From: an uncultured Selenomonadales bacterium
Lineage (GTDB): Bacteria > Bacillota_C > Negativicutes > Selenomonadales > Selenomonadaceae
Length of the DNA stretch: 7,641 nt
NCBI GenBank assembly: GCA_946407175.1
Contig: CAMJNB010000053.1
Coordinates: forward strand, 1 to 7,641
Direction: 5' to 3'
Shown here one piece after another: positions 6,435 through 7,641 of this stretch (position 1 is its first letter; every line of letters starts with the position of its first letter). Below the pieces are notes generated by a model. That model worked only from the letters and a program-made list of their open reading frames with translations, made no database searches and was not told where the DNA came from. Made by a program: the position numbers and the translations under genes.

Positions 6435-7641
6435 TCATTTAAAACGGTCAATATTATATTTGGTACACGCCTCGACAGGATTTTTTACCGAATTCATGGG
6501 ACAGACGGTCTGACAGCCTTCATAGTTGCCGTGTAAAATTCTGTATCGCGCGGCGGCGTATTCGTAGGAATTTAAAATTTCGTCCCAGTTCACAAACTCT
6601 TTACCGTCCTTAACGCGAATAAAATCATTTATGTTTAAAGTCGCGTGAAACCAACTGCAAAAGTCCATTCGCCCATCTGGATAAAGATCAATTTCATTCC
6701 AAGGGGCAAAACAAATTTCAGTGTCACCTGCCTTGTGAAGGTGTAACGTCGGTGAAATGTCGTCGACAAGTGACAGTTTATTTTTACCGTTAGCCTTACG
6801 CAATTCATTTCGCTTGTTCAATTCGCCAAGTACAGAGCGGTTCGCGGCAAGCTTTAAAAATTTTTCGTACTTGCGATTAAGCTCCGAAATTGGAGTAGCC
6901 TCAACTTCCTGCTGAATTGACGCCGCCTCTTTTGCCGGAATCCATAAGCGAAAGTAGACGATAACTTTTTCGGCAAGCACGCGTTCCAATTCCATTAACG
7001 TCTTAAGTGCGGGGCGGCTAATTTCGGGATTGGCGAAGAAATCGCTGTTCATGTCATTTTCCGTGTAGTCGAAGAAGTAGACTAAAAATCCCGCGTGAAG
7101 GTTCAAGGCAAGTTCGGCAAAATTTAAAATGTCGTCAACATTGTCTTTGTTTATAACCATAGACAAATCAGGCGCGAAACAGAGTTTGTCCTCCGCCTCA
7201 AGCTTTTTCAAGTAGCTTTTAATGTTACGAATTATGAAGGGATAAATTTTCCGCGCAGTGTCGCCGTCGTCCGAATCCCAACAACTTTTCGCAAAAGTTT
7301 CGGCGTTGGACGCGTTTAATGAAAAGTGGGTTTTGAAAAGATTTTTGCAAGCGATTTGCTGATATTTTTCATTGAAGGCAATGCCGTTCGATTCAGTCAT
7401 CACGGTAATTTTTGGAAAGTTTTCAGATAAAAATTTCATGTAGTTGTAACTTTCCTTAGCAAAAAAAGCGTCGCCGCCGGTAATTAAAACCACGCTTAAT
7501 TTTTCGTAAAGCGGGCGGCAAAGTTCGTAGTACCAAGAAGGTATCATAGAGTGATTGACTTCATCGCCGAAACCTAAACGTACTCCGCAATATCGGCATT
7601 TGGCATTGCAAGCATTGGTAATTCTTATTCGCAAAAGTCCG
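6435..7641 (-). CDS. Radical SAM protein with SPASM-like C-terminal cysteine region, 5' end probably cut off
   Basis: Radical SAM enzymes cleave S-adenosylmethionine at a [4Fe-4S] cluster to make a 5'-deoxyadenosyl radical. Counting from the TTG at 7634, the 399 visible residues start almost at the cluster motif CNAKCRYC (C9, C13, C16). ITGGDAFF (51-58) stands where most family members have GGE. A lysine/glutamate-rich helical stretch (about 235-290) is followed by a SPASM-like start, C308-FAPW ... G321-x4-C326, and then C374-x3-C378 and C390. That is fewer cysteines than the full SPASM pattern of seven, so perhaps one auxiliary cluster is bound. The frame is open to the right edge with only 7 nt before the TTG, and Gly-Leu codons precede it, so the true start may lie outside. 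SPASM-type enzymes include peptide maturases and anaerobic sulfatase maturases; this protein lacks enough features for either assignment. It is followed on the same strand by an EamA transporter. Substrate unknown. Confidence 0.88.
   Translation of the reverse strand, partial: GLLRIRITNACNAKCRYCGVRLGFGDEVNHSMIPSWYYELCRPLYEKLSVVLITGGDAFFAKESYNYMKFLSENFPKITVMTESNGIAFNEKYQQIACKNLFKTHFSLNASNAETFAKSCWDSDDGDTARKIYPFIIRNIKSYLKKLEAEDKLCFAPDLSMVINKDNVDDILNFAELALNLHAGFLVYFFDYTENDMNSDFFANPEISRPALKTLMELERVLAEKVIVYFRLWIPAKEAASIQQEVEATPISELNRKYEKFLKLAANRSVLGELNKRNELRKANGKNKLSLVDDISPTLHLHKAGDTEICFAPWNEIDLYPDGRMDFCSWFHATLNINDFIRVKDGKEFVNWDEILNSYEYAAARYRILHGNYEGCQTVCPMNSVKNPVEACTKYNIDRFK

Noticed and set aside
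6435..7641. Assignment of the radical SAM protein as the anaerobic maturase of the neighbouring sulfatase
   Set aside because: The sulfatase is a zinc metallo-beta-lactamase-fold enzyme that needs no formylglycine, and the enzyme lacks the full cysteine set of such maturases.

Overview
The window looks like part of a bacterial chromosome with moderate G+C (about mid-40s percent by eye). Genes are tightly packed and Shine-Dalgarno sites are close to AAGGAGGTGAT. PNPase resembles Bacillota (Bacillus-type) PNPases in its central motifs. Two exported proteins with ordinary signal peptides, one of them a periplasm-type alkyl sulfatase, would fit a diderm Bacillota such as a Negativicute. That placement is an inference and is not proven by the sequence.

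Layout. Positions 1-168 are a leader holding a possible promoter and the ribosome binding site of pnp. The left edge carries a GGAG on the minus strand that may belong to a divergent gene outside the window. Three plus-strand genes follow in close succession: pnp (169-2475), a secreted type III (metallo-beta-lactamase fold) alkyl sulfatase (2481-4475, 5 nt after pnp), and a secreted protein with a coiled coil, an Asn/Pro/Thr repeat linker and a DUF4367-like C-terminal domain (4500-5492, 24 nt after the sulfatase). A rho-independent terminator at 5498-5532 closes this apparent operon.

Two minus-strand genes converge on it. One is a radical SAM protein with a SPASM-like C-terminal cysteine region (6435 to the right edge, 5' end probably cut off). 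The other is a ten-helix EamA/DMT-family transporter (5517-6386). They are 48 nt apart and probably co-transcribed. The right arm of the plus-strand terminator lies inside the last codons and stop of the transporter gene.

How the genes may work together. PNPase degrades RNA in the cytoplasm, while the two genes behind it encode exported proteins, so their linkage looks like shared transcription more than shared biochemistry. The radical SAM enzyme and the transporter could form a make-and-export pair, but no precursor peptide or other substrate is visible here. I found no RNA genes, CRISPR array, insertion sequence, attachment site or riboswitch, and no stretch above 300 nt lacks a gene. I do not see a clearly new system. 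The least explained items are the radical SAM/EamA pair, the repeat-linker DUF4367 protein and the long PNPase tail.
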